Positions 1-6,643 of a stretch of DNA of 8,384 nt are shown piece by piece; position 1 is the first letter of the stretch, and every line of letters starts with the position of its first letter. Under the pieces are notes generated by a model, which was given only the letters and a program-made list of their open reading frames with translations, was not told the DNA's origin and made no database searches. Both the position numbers and the translations under genes were made by a program. Source of the DNA: Mycobacterium sp. (GTDB lineage: Bacteria > Actinomycetota > Actinomycetes > Mycobacteriales > Mycobacteriaceae); the NCBI GenBank assembly GCA_018500005.2, contig JAHBAP020000072.1, positions 1 to 8,384 of the forward strand, in the 5' to 3' direction.

Positions 1-316
1 CCGGGGCGGCGATCAGGAACACCAGATCGGCCGGGCCGTCGTTGGCGCCGAAGTCGGCCGGCGGTCGTAGTCGGGCGACGGCGATCGAGGCCTGCCGGAC
101 CGCCGACGATCGGCAGTGCGGAATGGCGATGCCGCCGGGCAGGCCGGTGGCGGACTGGGCCTCCCGGGCCAGCGCCGCCTGCAGGAGTGCCGCACCGTCG
201 TCGGCTCGCCCTGAATCGGCCACCAGAGCCGCCAACCGCCCGATCACCGCCTCCTTGGTGGAGCCGGCATCGGCGTCGAGCAGCACCAGGTCGGTACTGA
301 TGATCGGATTACTCAT
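1..316 (-). CDS. fruA: PTS fructose transporter, EIIA domain (N-terminal part, cut by window edge)
   Basis: This is the first 105 residues of a fructose-specific PTS permease; the rest lies beyond the left edge. The visible part is the EIIA-Fru domain, which accepts phosphate from phospho-HPr and passes it to EIIB during fructose uptake. The phosphoacceptor is His67 in the motif TGLPGGIAIPHCRS (residues 57-70), and the N-terminal SNPIISTDLVLLDADAGSTKEA region is typical of EIIA-Fru. The ATG start is backed by a good ribosome site, AGGTGG, 4 nt upstream, and overlaps the fruK stop by 4 bases (ATGA), so it is translationally coupled and in the fruR-fruK-fruA operon. In mycobacteria and other actinobacteria FruA is usually a fused EIIABC protein in the inner membrane with EIIA first, and this fits, but EIIB and EIIC cannot be seen here. 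A stand-alone EIIA is the alternative. Confidence 0.9.
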   Translation of the reverse strand, partial: MSNPIISTDLVLLDADAGSTKEAVIGRLAALVADSGRADDGAALLQAALAREAQSATGLPGGIAIPHCRSSAVRQASIAVARLRPPADFGANDGPADLVFLIAAP

Positions 317-1299
317 GGCTCCACCTTCGGGTTGTGATCGGCGGTCACCGAGGTGACAGCGACATCGTCGAGATTGAGTTGACCGGGGGCCGGCATCGCC
401 GATCCGGGAAGTGCGGCGGCGCCGCTGCCGTAGGCGACCGCCATCTGCAGCCGCCCGGGAGCGTCGGCGCCTTCCACCTCTGCGCGCACGTATCCGGCTA
501 GGGAGGAGTCGCCTGCGCCGACCGTGCTGCGCGGTGTGATCGGGGGCGGGGTCGCCAGCCAGGCGCCGTCAGCGTCGACCAGCAGGGCCCCGGTGCGGCC
601 CAGGGTGGCCAGCACCGACCCGACACCGCGGTCGACGAGGTGGCGGGCGGCGTACACCACCGGGCCGGCGTCACCTCGGGCCACCGCCGACTCCAGCGAG
701 TCCGCGGACACCCCGGCCAGGCTGGCGAGTTCCTCGGCGTTGGGCTTGATCAGGTCCGGAGCGACCCGGTCCAGGCCGTCAGCCAGCGCCGCCAGGGGCG
801 CGTCGGAGGTGTCCACCGCAACCTTGCAGCCGTGTGCCTTGAGCGCGGCGGTCATATCGGAATACCAGTGGTCGGGCAGACCCGGTGGGAGTGAACCGGA
901 CAGCACGACCCAGTGATCGGCGCGGGCGCGCTGGATGACCGCCCAGGCAAGGGCTTCGGCCTCGGTGGCGTCCAGGGCGGCCCCGGGTTCGTTGATCTTC
1001 GTCGTGGTGCCGTCGGGTTCGGTCATGGTCAGGTTGGTGCGTACCGGTCCGGCGACCGGCACCGCGTCGAACGCGACGCCCTGCGACCGCAGTGCGGCCA
1101 GGATCGGATCGTGTTCGCCGGCCGGTAGCACCGCGACGACGTCGAGGCCGGCCAGGGTCAGCGCCCGGGCTACGTTGACACCCTTGCCGCCCGGTTCGCT
1201 GGACACCGACGACACCCGATGCACCGCCCCGCGCACCAGTTCACCCGGCAGGGTGACGGTGCGGTCGATGCTCGGGTTTGGTGTGACGGTGATGATCAT
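313..1299 (-). CDS. fruK: 1-phosphofructokinase
   Basis: A cytoplasmic PfkB-family sugar kinase of 328 residues that phosphorylates fructose-1-phosphate, made by the fructose PTS, to fructose-1,6-bisphosphate with ATP. The N-terminus MIITVTPNPSIDRTV is typical of 1-phosphofructokinases and tagatose-6-phosphate kinases. PfkB signature 1 is GGKGVNVARAL (residues 37-47). Signature 2 is STVGAGDSSLAGY (258-270), with catalytic base Asp264 in GAGD. KPNAEEL (185-191) is also a family motif. Length is close to the usual 310-330. The ATG has a strong AGGGGG ribosome site 4 nt upstream and overlaps the fruR stop by ATGA; its own stop overlaps the fruA start the same way. The location between a DeoR regulator and a fructose EIIA favours FruK over the related tagatose-6-phosphate kinase (LacC). 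No catalytic residue I know to look for is missing. Confidence 0.95.
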   Translation of the reverse strand: MIITVTPNPSIDRTVTLPGELVRGAVHRVSSVSSEPGGKGVNVARALTLAGLDVVAVLPAGEHDPILAALRSQGVAFDAVPVAGPVRTNLTMTEPDGTTTKINEPGAALDATEAEALAWAVIQRARADHWVVLSGSLPPGLPDHWYSDMTAALKAHGCKVAVDTSDAPLAALADGLDRVAPDLIKPNAEELASLAGVSADSLESAVARGDAGPVVYAARHLVDRGVGSVLATLGRTGALLVDADGAWLATPPPITPRSTVGAGDSSLAGYVRAEVEGADAPGRLQMAVAYGSGAAALPGSAMPAPGQLNLDDVAVTSVTADHNPKVEP

Positions 1300-2075
1300 G
1301 CGGCCCCCTCTGCGACGACGACTTCCAGGCCGTGGCCGGTGAGGCTGGCCCGGTCGGCGGCGGTGATCTCCGGGTCGGTCACGAGTACGTCCACCGACCC
1401 GATCGGGGCGAAGCTGACGAACTCCTCACGGCCGATTTTGGAGGAATCGGCCACCATCACAACGAAATTCGCAGCTTGCACCATGGCCCGTTTGACGGCG
1501 GCCTCGTCCGGGTCGGGGGTCGACGCGCCGTGCCGGAGGGACAGGCCGTTGGTGCCGATGAAGGCGATGTCGACGCGGAGGGCTTCAAGGGCGGCGACCG
1601 TCTGATTCCCGACGCAGGCCTGGGTCAGGCCGCGCACCCGGCCGCCGAGGACCTGCAGGGAAACCGATCCCATGCCGGCCAGTCGGGCGGCGATGGGGAC
1701 CGAGTTGGTGATCACCAGCAGTTCGCGGTCGGGGGGAGTCAGGGCTGCCAGCTTGGCGGTGGTGGTGCCGGCGTCGATCAGCACGGTCGAACCGGCCTGC
1801 GGGAAGAACTCGGCGGCGGCGCGGGCGACTGCCTGCTTGTGCTGGGCGCGAGTCGTCTCCCGTTGTCCGACGCTCGGTTCGACCAGATGCAGCGCGCGGG
1901 TCGGCACTGCACCGCCGTGCACCCGACGCAGCACCCCGGCCCGGTCCAGCACGGCCAGGTCGCGGCGCACGGTTTCGGTGGTGACCTCGAAGGTCTGAGC
2001 CAGCTCGGCGACCGAGGCGCGCCCGCGGGAGATCACCTGAGCGGCGATCGCCTGTTGACGTTCCTCCGGGTACAC
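1296..2075 (-). CDS. fruR: DeoR-family transcriptional regulator of the fructose PTS operon
   Basis: A 259-residue DeoR-family DNA-binding regulator. Residues 1-57 are the winged helix-turn-helix: MYPEERQQAIAAQVISRGRA leads into ASVAELAQTFEVTTETVRRD and then LAVLDRAGVLRRVHGGAV, the classic DeoR signature. Residues 75-240 are the sugar-phosphate sensor domain, with DAGTTTAKLA (101-110), GNQTV (156-160), FIGTNGLS (172-179) and ADSSKIG (209-215). By family knowledge the ligand is a phosphosugar, most likely fructose-1-phosphate or fructose-1,6-bisphosphate from the downstream kinase; this is inference. The start is GTG, preceded by a GGGGGA ribosome site; an ATG 4 nt upstream is out of frame. 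It is the first gene of fruR-fruK-fruA and lies divergent from ptsI, so it probably controls both directions from the shared 111-bp gap. Repressor or activator cannot be decided from sequence. Confidence 0.92.
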   Translation of the reverse strand: MYPEERQQAIAAQVISRGRASVAELAQTFEVTTETVRRDLAVLDRAGVLRRVHGGAVPTRALHLVEPSVGQRETTRAQHKQAVARAAAEFFPQAGSTVLIDAGTTTAKLAALTPPDRELLVITNSVPIAARLAGMGSVSLQVLGGRVRGLTQACVGNQTVAALEALRVDIAFIGTNGLSLRHGASTPDPDEAAVKRAMVQAANFVVMVADSSKIGREEFVSFAPIGSVDVLVTDPEITAADRASLTGHGLEVVVAEGAA

Positions 2076-2129
2076 GCATCCCCCAATTGAGTTGGGTCCG
2101 ATGTGGGGCCGCGCCCACTTGTGTTGATA
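2076..2129 (-). promoter_or_regulatory. fruR leader with possible ribosome-site hairpin
   Basis: If transcription starts near 2129, the fruR mRNA has an untranslated leader of about 54 nt. It contains two short perfect inverted repeats. One is CCCAA-N5-TTGGG at 2082-2096, whose 3' arm in the mRNA overlaps by three G's the GGGGGA ribosome site (2079-2084) of fruR. The other is GTGGG-N6-CCCAC at 2103-2118. Both arms are only 5 bp, so each may be chance. The first could partly mask the ribosome site; either could also be a protein-binding site. Confidence 0.3.
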
Positions 2130-2166
2130 TATGTGGTTTTACCGCCGCTCATGTGTGAATGTCAAC
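2123..2166. promoter_or_regulatory. Candidate FruR operator (inverted GTTGAYAT half-sites)
   Basis: GTTGATAT at 2123-2130 and ATGTCAAC at 2159-2166 form an inverted repeat matching at 7 of 8 positions, with 28 bp between arms. The right arm covers the fru -35 hexamer and the left arm lies at the predicted fru transcription start. A further CAAC-N5-GTTG repeat (2163-2175) extends toward the ptsI -10 hexamer. The location in the divergent gap between a DeoR regulator and ptsI makes these sites the best operator candidates in the window. Assignment to FruR is inference; a chance match of this size is possible. Confidence 0.4.
2136..2165 (-). promoter_or_regulatory. Promoter of the fruR-fruK-fruA operon
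   Basis: On the minus strand a perfect -35 hexamer TTGACA (2160-2165) is followed after 18 nt by TAAAAC (2136-2141), which matches TATAAT at 4 of 6 positions. A start near 2129 would give a leader of about 54 nt before the fruR GTG. The -35 hexamer also lies inside one arm of the GTTGAYAT inverted repeat, so a protein bound there would compete with RNA polymerase. Seen in sequence; not tested. Confidence 0.55.
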
Positions 2167-2173
2167 GTTTTGT

Positions 2174-2179
2174 TGTAAT
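2174..2179 (+). promoter_or_regulatory. Probable -10 hexamer of leaderless ptsI transcript
   Basis: TGTAAT matches TATAAT at 5 of 6 positions and sits 7 nt before the ptsI ATG at 2187. No purine-rich ribosome site lies in that gap or just upstream. This is the pattern of leaderless transcription in mycobacteria, with the start at or next to the A of ATG. I see no good -35 hexamer at the usual distance. Confidence 0.45.
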
Positions 2180-2186
2180 CCACTGC

Positions 2187-3863
2187 ATGACCTCAGCGGA
2201 TTCGACGGTGTTTCAGGGCGTTCCAGTGGTTCCCGGGGTCCGGTTCGCGCCGGTGATCCGAGCCAACCGGCTACCCGCCATCGATGAACTCGCCTCGTCC
2301 GGCGCTGTGCCGGAGGCCGACCGTGCCGCCGAGGTGGCCCGGTTCGACGCCGCCGCCGCCGCGGTCGCCGACCGGTTGCGCGAACGTGCCGCGGCGGCCA
2401 CCGGTCCGGCCTCGGAGGTGCTCACCGCGACCGCGCAACTGGCCCAGGACCGGGCTTGGCTCGGCTCGGCGCAGAACGCGATCAAGGCCGGCAAACCCGC
2501 GATCCGCGCGACTGCGGATGCTGCGGCTCAGTTCATCGAGATGTTCACCAAGATGGGTGGGCTCATGGCCGAGCGGGTCACCGACCTGAAGGACATCCGC
2601 GACCGCGTGGTCGCCAACCTGGCCGGTCTGCCCGAACCCGGGGTGCCCGAACCGGTCGAACCGTCGATCCTGTTCGCCGAGGATCTGGCCCCGGCCGACA
2701 CCGCGGGTCTGGACCCGCACCGCGTCGTCGGCCTCGCCACCACGCTGGGCGGCCCGACCAGCCACACCGCGATCATCGCCCGCCAACTGGGTATCCCGTG
2801 CGTGGTCGCGGTGAAGGGTCTCGACGACGTGGCCGCCGGGACGATGGTGCTCATCGACGGCAGCCGTGGAACGGTGGCGGTCGACCCGGACCGGGCTGAA
2901 GCGGCGGCGGCCGTGGCCGCGGCCGATGTCGCCGCGGCGGCCATGGCGGGCTGGACCGGCCCCGGCGGAACCTCCGACGGGTACGCGGTGTCGATCCTGG
3001 CCAACGTCGCCGACGGCACCGCGGCCCGGGCGGCGCGGCAGGCGCCGGTCGAAGGGGTAGGCCTGTTCCGCACCGAGCTGTGCTTCCTCGACGCCGAAAC
3101 CGAGCCGACCATCGATCAGCAGGCCGCAATCTACGCCGAGGTGCTTGATGCTTTCGCCGGCCAGAAGGTGGTCATCCGCACTTTGGATGCCGGCTCGGAC
3201 AAACCGCTGAAGTTCGTCAACAGCCCGGAGGAGGAGAATCCGGCCCTGGGCGTCCGCGGGTTCCGAATCATCGACCTCGATGCCGAACTCGTTGCACGCC
3301 AACTGGATGCGATCGCGGTGGCAGCCGAGCGGACCGGGAATGCGCCGTGGGTGATGGCGCCGATGATCGCAACGCCCGACGAGGCCCGTCGTTTTGCCGG
3401 GCTTGCCCGCGAGCGCAATCTGCACCCCGGGGTGATGATCGAGGTGCCGGCCGCGGCACTGTTGGCCGAGAAGATCCTCGAACATGTCGAGTTCCTGTCC
3501 ATCGGTACCAACGACCTGACGCAGTACACGATGGCGGCCGACCGGATGTCTTCTGATCTGGCCACCCTCACCGACCCGTGGCAGCCCGGTGTGATCGCTT
3601 TGGTCGCTGCGACCGCACGTGCGGGACAGGCAGCCGGTAAGCCGGTCGGTGTGCGCGGCGAGGCTGCCGCTGATCCGCTATTGGCTTGTGTGCTGACCGG
3701 TTTGGGCATTACGTCGCTGTCGGCGGCGGCATCGGCGGTCCCCCCGGTCGGAGCCAAACTGGCGTCGGTCACCCTGCAGCAGTGCCGGGATGCCGCCGAA
3801 GCGGTCCTGGGCACCTCCAGTCCCGTCGAGGCGCGGGAAGCCGCGCAAGCGGTCCTGGGCTAG
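2187..3863 (+). CDS. ptsI: Phosphoenolpyruvate-protein phosphotransferase (PTS Enzyme I)
   Basis: Cytoplasmic Enzyme I, 558 residues, which takes phosphate from PEP and gives it to HPr. The N-terminal half contains the phosphohistidine domain with His193 in GGPTSHTAIIARQLGIPCVV (188-207). The C-terminal PEP/Mg barrel has GLFRTE (292-297, Arg295), RTLDAGSDKPL (331-341), MIEVPAA (417-423, Glu419), SIGTNDLTQYTMAADR (438-453, Asn442, Asp443, Arg453). Glu419, Asp443 and Arg453 match E. coli Glu431, Asp455 and Arg465 with a constant offset of 12. By the same offset the catalytic Cys502 of E. coli (MCGELAGD) falls on Arg490 here (VRGEAAAD), and the FSMS motif downstream reads LSAA. The start chosen is ATG 2187: it begins MTSADSTVFQGVPVVPG, typical of Enzyme I. 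The frame opens 28 codons earlier, but that stretch (rich in V, L and C) does not resemble the family. No terminator follows; the stop overlaps that of the convergent FUSC gene. Confidence 0.93.
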   Translation: MTSADSTVFQGVPVVPGVRFAPVIRANRLPAIDELASSGAVPEADRAAEVARFDAAAAAVADRLRERAAAATGPASEVLTATAQLAQDRAWLGSAQNAIKAGKPAIRATADAAAQFIEMFTKMGGLMAERVTDLKDIRDRVVANLAGLPEPGVPEPVEPSILFAEDLAPADTAGLDPHRVVGLATTLGGPTSHTAIIARQLGIPCVVAVKGLDDVAAGTMVLIDGSRGTVAVDPDRAEAAAAVAAADVAAAAMAGWTGPGGTSDGYAVSILANVADGTAARAARQAPVEGVGLFRTELCFLDAETEPTIDQQAAIYAEVLDAFAGQKVVIRTLDAGSDKPLKFVNSPEEENPALGVRGFRIIDLDAELVARQLDAIAVAAERTGNAPWVMAPMIATPDEARRFAGLARERNLHPGVMIEVPAAALLAEKILEHVEFLSIGTNDLTQYTMAADRMSSDLATLTDPWQPGVIALVAATARAGQAAGKPVGVRGEAAADPLLACVLTGLGITSLSAAASAVPPVGAKLASVTLQQCRDAAEAVLGTSSPVEAREAAQAVLG

Positions 3864-6001
3864 TTCGCCGAGTCGGATTCGGCCGCGACCGCCGAAACCG
3901 GATAAACCGTTTCGAGTTCGCCGATATTGGCGGCCACGGTTACCAGGGGCAGCGCGGCGTTCTCGGCTGCCGGCGTCGTGGCGGCCTCGGCACGCAGCGT
4001 GCGGATGAATTCGTCGCTCATCTCCTGTGGCGGCGGTGTGGCGTCCGGATCGCGCTCGAGATGTGCGCACAGTACCGCCGTGCGTTCTTCCAGTAAGTTT
4101 CTGGTGCGCGGAAACACGCCGGCCGGTGGCGGCACGATATCGGCGATGAGATCCGCGGTCGTCCGCAACCGCGGTATGCGACTGGCTTTCTCCATCTCCT
4201 CGGTGTCACTGGTGCCGGCGGTCTCGGACAAATAGACCCGCACCGCATCGCCGTGCGTCCGGGCCGCCGTCAGCGCCTCGGCTCCCAGTTCGATCACCGC
4301 AGCCTCGGTCTGCGGGGACAGCCCCTGGGTTATCCGCCGCACCGCCGCGCCGAGATAATCGGAACAGGCCACGATGGCGGCCTCCCGGGCCCGTTCGACC
4401 GCCAACCGCGCGCCCCCCGGCCACAGCAGGATCGAGACCGCTACGCCCACCAACGCGCCGAGGATGACGTCCTCGATCCGGACCAGGCCGATCTGCCAAC
4501 CGGTCGGCCGCATCATGTTGAACACGATGAGCACCTGCATGGTGAACATGGCCTGGCTGGCGACGAACGATCCGACCGTCTGAACGTAGGTGGTCCCGAA
4601 CGTGGCCAGCGGCAACAACGTCCACAGAACCACCGGGTTGATGCCGACCACGGCGATTACCGCCGAACCGATCAGGAACCCGATCGCGGTGCCGAGCAGG
4701 GCCCGCACCGCTGTGGTCCGGGTGCCCGAGGCACTGCTGCGAAGCACCGACAGCGCGCCGAGCACCACCCAGAGAGCGTTCTGGACCGGCAGCACCATTG
4801 TCACGATCACCGCCAGGGCCAACGCGAGGCCGGTGCGCAGACTGTTGATCACCGTGATGGACCGAGTTCGTAGATAACCGATCAGCGACGTCCACATGCT
4901 GCGGTGGCCGTGCACCCGGTCGGCGAAGCCGGTCTCCGGCAGTCCGCGGCCGAGCAGCCGGTCGGGCAATGGCCGGGTGTCGATCGCCGTCGCGGTGGCG
5001 ACCAGACGTCCGGTCAGGCCGATAGTGGCGCTCATGGTGCGGCGGCTGAGCAGAGTGCGGCCCAGCGCCGCGGCGGCATCGTCATCGGGTTCGACGAGGA
5101 TGTCGTGAATATCGTTGTCGTAGTGAGTGAAAGCGATCAAGCGGTGGGCGGCGACCACGCCCGTCAATGACGTCGCCTGGGCCGCGCTCGGCGATTGCAA
5201 AGCTTCGGCGCTGCCGCGCAGAACTGCGACGCTCAGCCCGTCGATATCGGCGAGCAGCCGCCCGGTGTCTTCGTCGACGCGGTCGCAGAGCCACTGCAAG
5301 TTGGACACCACCCGGATCAGGCTGCGACTGCCGGCCGTCATCGCCATCGGGCGGAAAGCGCTGCTGAGGAATTCCGCGCGCAGTGCGGCCATGGCCTCAG
5401 TCACCCGTTCATCGGACCTGTCGACGCCCTCGATCCGGTCGGCCAGCGCGGAACACACCAGCGCGGCCAGGTGGCGCAGTTCGGTGGAGTATCGCGGTGG
5501 AAACAGGAACAACGCCGCCGGAACGCAGACCGCGAGCGCCAGAAGCCATCCCAGCAACCGGTCGTGGAGTGGTCCGGTGCTGGGCATGCACACCGGTAAC
5601 AGGAAAGTCATCAGGGCGGCGCGCTGTCCGGCGGCCACCAATTCGCTGAGCAGTCCAAGGAAACTGACCACCGCGCCAACCGCGAAACACAGCAGGACCG
5701 CGACCAATGGATGCGGGGCTGCCCAGGTGCCCAGCGTTATCAGGATCATCCCGATCAACCCCAGACCCGCGTAGCCCGTCGCCCGGTTGCTGACCGAGCC
5801 GGGGAAATCCGCGGCGACCAGAAGCGCGATGGACCCGACGAGAGTGAACACCGGCGTTAGCGAGGGCCCGGCAATCAGGTAGCTGATCATCGCAGCCAAC
5901 GGGATCGCGATACCGGCCCGCAATGCCCGGCGCAAGCCGTCACGGCTGGGATCGCGCGTGCGGAGCCGGTCGAGAGTTCCGCGAAAGACGTTGGCCGCCA
6001 T
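3860..6001 (-). CDS. FUSC-family inner-membrane protein (probable exporter)
   Basis: A 713-residue membrane protein with the duplicated layout of the FUSC family (fusaric acid resistance / AaeB / YccS-YhfK-like). Hydrophobic helices lie at about 27-65, 76-120, 128-140 and 149-168 (first bundle). A soluble helical region spans about 170-380. A second bundle spans about 388-421, 432-480, 484-497 and 508-527, and a soluble tail follows to the end. The second bundle begins with the family-like segment RTGLALALAVIVTMVLPVQN (389-408), continues through ALWVVLGALSVLRSS and contains the Arg/Gly-rich stretch SGTRTTAVRALLGTAIG (425-441). Known FUSC members export aromatic acids or other small toxic molecules with proton motive force, but the substrate here cannot be told. 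It starts 3 nt after the stop of a TetR gene (TAAGGCATG) with almost no room for a ribosome site, suggesting translational coupling. The TetR protein is its likely local regulator. Confidence 0.85.
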   Translation of the reverse strand: MAANVFRGTLDRLRTRDPSRDGLRRALRAGIAIPLAAMISYLIAGPSLTPVFTLVGSIALLVAADFPGSVSNRATGYAGLGLIGMILITLGTWAAPHPLVAVLLCFAVGAVVSFLGLLSELVAAGQRAALMTFLLPVCMPSTGPLHDRLLGWLLALAVCVPAALFLFPPRYSTELRHLAALVCSALADRIEGVDRSDERVTEAMAALRAEFLSSAFRPMAMTAGSRSLIRVVSNLQWLCDRVDEDTGRLLADIDGLSVAVLRGSAEALQSPSAAQATSLTGVVAAHRLIAFTHYDNDIHDILVEPDDDAAAALGRTLLSRRTMSATIGLTGRLVATATAIDTRPLPDRLLGRGLPETGFADRVHGHRSMWTSLIGYLRTRSITVINSLRTGLALALAVIVTMVLPVQNALWVVLGALSVLRSSASGTRTTAVRALLGTAIGFLIGSAVIAVVGINPVVLWTLLPLATFGTTYVQTVGSFVASQAMFTMQVLIVFNMMRPTGWQIGLVRIEDVILGALVGVAVSILLWPGGARLAVERAREAAIVACSDYLGAAVRRITQGLSPQTEAAVIELGAEALTAARTHGDAVRVYLSETAGTSDTEEMEKASRIPRLRTTADLIADIVPPPAGVFPRTRNLLEERTAVLCAHLERDPDATPPPQEMSDEFIRTLRAEAATTPAAENAALPLVTVAANIGELETVYPVSAVAAESDSAN

Positions 6002-6004
6002 GCC

Positions 6005-6568
6005 TTACCGCTGCGGGACGTCGGCGAACCGCCCGGCCTCCAGATCGTCGAGCATCTTCCTATTGACCCACTCGAACATCTGTGCTTCGCGGGGCAGGGT
6101 GGACTGTTCGAAGCCGATGAAAACGTAGATGCACCACGCGGCGTAGATCTCCGACTGACGTTGATCGCCGACGATCTCGAACGCGGAGTCGCAAATTAGG
6201 TCGAAGCGCTCCTTGTCGACCTCGCGTTGCACAGCGAGCACCTCCGGATCCACCGCACCCCAGGCCCGGATGGCCGCCTCGGCGAGGTGGGGTAGAGACA
6301 ATCCGACATCAATGGTCGCCTCGATTCGCCGGCGCGGATCGGGCTGGGAGCGCAGCACCTCGATCAGCCGTACGGTCCGGTCCTGGCGCCAGTACGCGAT
6401 CAACTCCCGGGTGTAGGCGCCCCATCCGCTGAAGTAGTGGTAGAAGGACCCGGTCGTTACACCCAGTCGGCTGCATACCTCGGCGAGTTTGAGCCCGCCG
6501 AACCCGAGATCGGCCAGGATTTCCAGACCGGTCTCGAAGTACGACTCCCGTGCGGCGACGATGGGCAT
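6005..6568 (-). CDS. TetR-family transcriptional regulator, upstream of FUSC gene
   Basis: A 187-residue TetR/AcrR-type regulator. The helix-turn-helix is at residues 28-48, LAEVCSRLGVTTGSFYHYFSG, with the typical TetR FYHYF. The upstream helix ESYFETGLEILADLGFGGLK is also typical. Residues 60-187 form the ligand-binding and dimer part, which is too variable to suggest a ligand; WGAVDPEVLAVQREVDKER is a pattern seen in many actinobacterial TetR proteins. It is the first gene of a two-gene unit with the FUSC transporter, a common pairing in which the regulator responds to a substrate of the pump. Probably leaderless: TAAAGT lies 6 nt before the ATG and no ribosome site is visible. Palindromes at 6615-6643, 47-75 bp upstream, are candidate self-operators. 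Confidence 0.9.
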   Translation of the reverse strand: MPIVAARESYFETGLEILADLGFGGLKLAEVCSRLGVTTGSFYHYFSGWGAYTRELIAYWRQDRTVRLIEVLRSQPDPRRRIEATIDVGLSLPHLAEAAIRAWGAVDPEVLAVQREVDKERFDLICDSAFEIVGDQRQSEIYAAWCIYVFIGFEQSTLPREAQMFEWVNRKMLDDLEAGRFADVPQR

Positions 6569-6574
6569 GCAAAG

Positions 6575-6580
6575 ACTTTA
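6575..6580 (-). promoter_or_regulatory. -10 hexamer of tetR-FUSC operon, probably leaderless
   Basis: TAAAGT on the minus strand fits the mycobacterial TANNNT -10 element. It ends 6 nt before the ATG at 6568, which would put the transcript start at the start codon. No clear -35 hexamer is seen 17 nt further upstream, which is common in mycobacterial promoters. Confidence 0.5.
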
Positions 6581-6614
6581 GGCGTCGCGCGGTTCGTTCG
6601 CGGGTAGCAGGTCA

Positions 6615-6643
6615 CCATGATGGCCTAGACGACCGATGATCGG
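6615..6643. promoter_or_regulatory. Paired short palindromes upstream of tetR-FUSC
   Basis: CCAT-G-ATGG (6615-6623) and CCGAT-G-ATCGG (6633-6643) are perfect odd-centred palindromes sharing the AT-G-AT core, with centres 19 bp apart, roughly two helical turns. They lie 47-75 bp upstream of the tetR start at 6568. TetR proteins bind palindromes as dimers, so a pair in phase is a plausible autoregulatory operator. The arms are short, so the call is tentative. Confidence 0.3.

Noticed and set aside
1332..2090. 252-codon open frame antisense to fruR
   Set aside because: Fully opposite fruR, with Gly/His/Asp-rich shadow composition and no family motif.
2103..2186. 28-codon N-terminal extension of ptsI
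   Set aside because: The added residues lie over the fru promoter and operator candidates, do not resemble Enzyme I, and lack a ribosome site; ATG 2187 has a -10 hexamer at leaderless spacing.
2271..3485. 404-codon open frame antisense to ptsI
   Set aside because: Composition (very rich in Arg, Gly, His, Asp) is that of a shadow frame opposite GC-rich coding sequence, and it lies wholly within well-supported ptsI.
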